DNA from: Misgurnus anguillicaudatus
Taxonomy: Eukaryota > Chordata > Actinopteri > Cypriniformes > Cobitidae
DNA length: 64,000 nt
Direction: 5' to 3'
Assembly: GCF_027580225.2 (NCBI RefSeq)
Contig: NC_073356.2
Coordinates: forward strand, 2,108,001-2,172,000
Below are positions 62,001 through 64,000 of the stretch, in pieces. Positions within the stretch are counted from its first letter, which is position 1. Each line of letters begins with the position of its first letter. The translations under genes and the position numbers were made by a program. The notes beneath the pieces were generated by a model. That model searched no databases, was not told the origin of the DNA, and saw only the letters and a list, made by a program, of their open reading frames with translations.

Positions 62001-64000
62001 TTAAATTTGATCTCAAATGTCCAGCAGAAACCTTAAGCCCACATCAACTATGAAGACTGATTTAGGAGACTTAGGAACAGTAATAAAATGAACAACCTAC
62101 TGGCTTTGGGAAGGGAAAAACGAATTGCAGGCTGTAAGATGCCTATAAACTCTATCAGAGCTAAAGAAGTGACTACTAGTCAATGGAGTATACCCCTTAA
62201 ACCTTGTGGGATTCGAACCTGGGTCTCCCATATGGGAGAATCAGTGCTCTAACCACTAGACTACAGCGGATGAGTTGAAGCTGGGCCAGCAAAACCTGGT
62301 CCTGTGTATTGCTGCCTATGCTAAGACTGTTGGCTGGCTGGTACAGTCAGAGTCAAACCCATAAATACATGAAAACTATCAGATCTAAAGAAGATGTGTT
62401 TGCTTCTATCAAAACCCAAAGACACTGTTGGCATCTGATGTATTTTTTGCTAATTGTATGTCTTGGTCTCTTTCTTAAATTGAAACTTACATGGATATAT
62501 TTTGCTTGAAAGCACTAAATGTTATGTCCAGTACTCTATGTTAAATTTGATCTCAAATGTCCAGCAGAAACCTTAAGCCCACATCAACTATGAAGACTGC
62601 TTTAGGAGACTTAGGAACAGTAATAAAATGAACAACCTACTGGCTTTGGGAAGGGAAAAACGAATTGCAGGCTGTAAGATGCCTATAAACTCTATCAGAG
62701 CTAAAGCAGTGACTACTGGTCAATGGATAATACCCCTTAAACCTTGTGGGATTTGAACCTGGGTCTCCCAATGGGAGAATCAATGCTCTAACCACTAGAC
62801 TACAGAGGATGAGTTGAATCTGGGCCAGCAAAACCTGGTCCTGTGTATTGCTGCCTATGCTAAGACTGTTGGCTGGCTGGTACAGTCAGAGTCAAACCCA
62901 TAAATACATGAAAACTATCAGATCTAAAGAAGATTTGTTTGCTTCTATCAAAACCCAAAGACACTGTTGGCATCTGGTGTATTTTTTGCTAATTGTATGT
63001 CCAGGACTCTATCTTAAATTGAAAATTACATGGATACATTTTGCTTGAAAGCACTAAATGTTATGTCCAGTACTCTATGTTAAATTTGATCTCAAATGTC
63101 CAACAGAAACATTAAGCCCACATCAACTATGAAGACTGCTTTAGGAGACTTAGGAACAGTAATAAAATGAACAACCTACTGGCTTTGGGAAGGGAAAAAC
63201 GAATTGCAGGCTGTAAGATGCCTATAAACTCTATCAGAGCTAAAGAAGTGACTACTGGTCAACAGAGATTTCCACTTAAACCTTGTGGAATTTGATCCTG
63301 GGTCTCCCACATGGGAGAATCAGTGCTCCAACCACTAGACTACAGAGGATGAGTTGAAGCTGGGCCAGCAAAACCTGGTCCTGTGTATTGCTGCCTATGC
63401 TAAGACTGTTGGCTGGCTGGTACAGTCAGAGTCAAACCCATAAATACATGAAAACTATCAGATCTAAAGAAGATTTGTTTGCTTCTATCAAAACCCAAAG
63501 ACACTGTTGGCATCTGATGTATTTTTTGCTAATTGTATGTCTTGGTCTCTTTCTTAAATTGAAACTTACATGGATATATTTTGCTTGAAAGCACTAAATG
63601 TTATGTCCAGTACTCTATGTTAAATTTGATCTCAAATGTCCAGCAGAAACCTTAAGCCCACATCAACTATGAAGACTGCTTTAGGAGACTTAGGAACAGT
63701 AATAAAATGAATCAGAGCTAAAGAAATAACTCCTGGTCAACGGAGAATTCAACTCAAACCTTGTGGGATTTGAAACTGGGTCTCCCATATGGGAGAATCA
63801 GTGCTCTAATCACTAGACTACAGAGGATGAGTTGAAGCTGGGCCAGCAAAACCTGGTCCTGTGTATTGTTGCCTATGCCAAGACTGTTGGCTGGCTGGTA
63901 CAGTCAGAGTCAAACCCACAAATACATGAAAACTATCAGATCTAAAGAAGATTTGTTTGCTTCTATCAAAACCCAAAGACACTGTTTGCATTTGCTGTAT
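56051..64000. repeat. Closing block of the window, mixed monomer order
   Basis: The order is B 56051, C 56589, A2 57121, A2 57661, B 58139, C' 58677, B 59226, Adel 59764, B 60216, A1 60753, A2 61293, B 61771, A* 62309, A1 62848, A2 63388, B 63866 (partial). The A1-A2-B run from 60753 recurs from 62848 at 2,095 bp. Private changes include GTAAAACAG near 56832 and GCAAATACTGGTCCAG near 58658. An intact-B-box tRNA-like module lies at 62202-62269. Confidence 0.83.
62202..62269 (-). pseudogene. tRNA-like module with intact A and B boxes (D subfamily, copy 8)
   Basis: Both Pol III boxes are intact, and it precedes a full-length A* monomer at 62309, as in copy 7. The flank ACTAGTCAATGGAGTATACC is common to all eight copies. 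Confidence 0.58.

Larger units (their letters stand above)
49237..64000. repeat. Satellite array, right arm (monomers 91-119)
   Basis: The array resumes in the middle of the same B monomer that the LINE interrupts, and runs to the window edge, ending inside another B monomer. Landmarks are at 49302, 49840, 50372, 50912, 51450, 51989, 52529, 53007, 53545, 54077, 54529, 55067, 55599, 56051, 56589, 57121, 57661, 58139, 58677, 59226, 59764, 60216, 60753, 61293, 61771, 62309, 62848, 63388 and 63866. The monomer types are those of the left arm, but the 13-mer order seen at 12588-42592 is not maintained here. The array clearly extends beyond the window. Confidence 0.96.

Noticed and set aside
1929..62831. 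Minus-strand 60-64 residue ORFs over the tRNA-like modules
   Set aside because: They cross the tRNA-like module and the adjoining repeat sequence, and recur only because the DNA repeats.
585..63588. Dozens of 60-69 residue plus-strand ORFs, one per A-type unit, as real genes
   Set aside because: They use non-ATG starts, lie in a homogenised satellite, are disrupted in several monomer types, and match no domain I recognise.

Overview
The window is almost entirely one eukaryotic satellite array. About 61 of the 64 kb is made of 119 head-to-tail monomers, with one LINE retrotransposon inserted at 46049-49229. I see no bacterial-type genes and no host protein-coding gene. The LINE is of the L2/CR1 type, with a stem-loop 3' end and a short TTGAA tandem tail. 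This LINE type is familiar from ray-finned fishes, so the best guess is a teleost, possibly a cyprinid-like genome. That is inference from the element type, not from any unique gene.

Monomer architecture. The basic unit is about 540 bp. Each unit carries one 67-68 bp tRNA-like module on the minus strand, with A-box-like and B-box-like sequences flanking a short palindromic hairpin, CTCCCATATGGGAG. The rest is AT-rich and without clear coding potential. I placed units by a landmark TTG in the motif TGTATTG just after the tRNA-like module. They fall into recurring types: A1 and A2 (about 540 bp, or 478 bp when a 62-bp segment is missing at the 3' end), A* (A-like, with GATGTG in place of GATTTG), B (about 538 bp), C (532 bp), C' (549 bp), S (346 bp, a 132-bp deletion) and Adel (452 bp).

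Higher-order structure. Between 12588 and 46048 the units are arranged as C'-B-S-B-C-Adel-A1-A2-B-C-A2-A2-B, a 13-mer higher-order repeat of 6,599-6,600 bp, seen whole three times. A 12-mer version (6,148 bp) and an 8-mer version (4,059 bp) are also present. Private single-base variants recur at a spacing of exactly 12,747 bp, which shows a second, larger duplication level. The first 12.6 kb and the last 14.8 kb use the same monomers in different orders. The last part includes a 1,522-bp trimer (B-C-Adel) repeated twice.

Pol III signals. Only one tRNA-like subfamily, with 8 copies, keeps a perfect B box (GGTTCGAATCC) beside a perfect A box. The others carry changes that look mostly like CpG decay. 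No copy folds into a standard tRNA cloverleaf.

The LINE. A 5'-truncated L2-like element, in plus orientation, lies inside the tRNA-like module of a B monomer and is flanked by a 6-7 bp target-site duplication (GAATCA or AGAATCA). It keeps an uninterrupted reverse-transcriptase ORF with the YADD motif. Its 3' region contains four copies of a ~128-bp minisatellite whose units can form a nested hairpin, then a long 3' UTR, a terminal stem-loop and the TTGAA tail.
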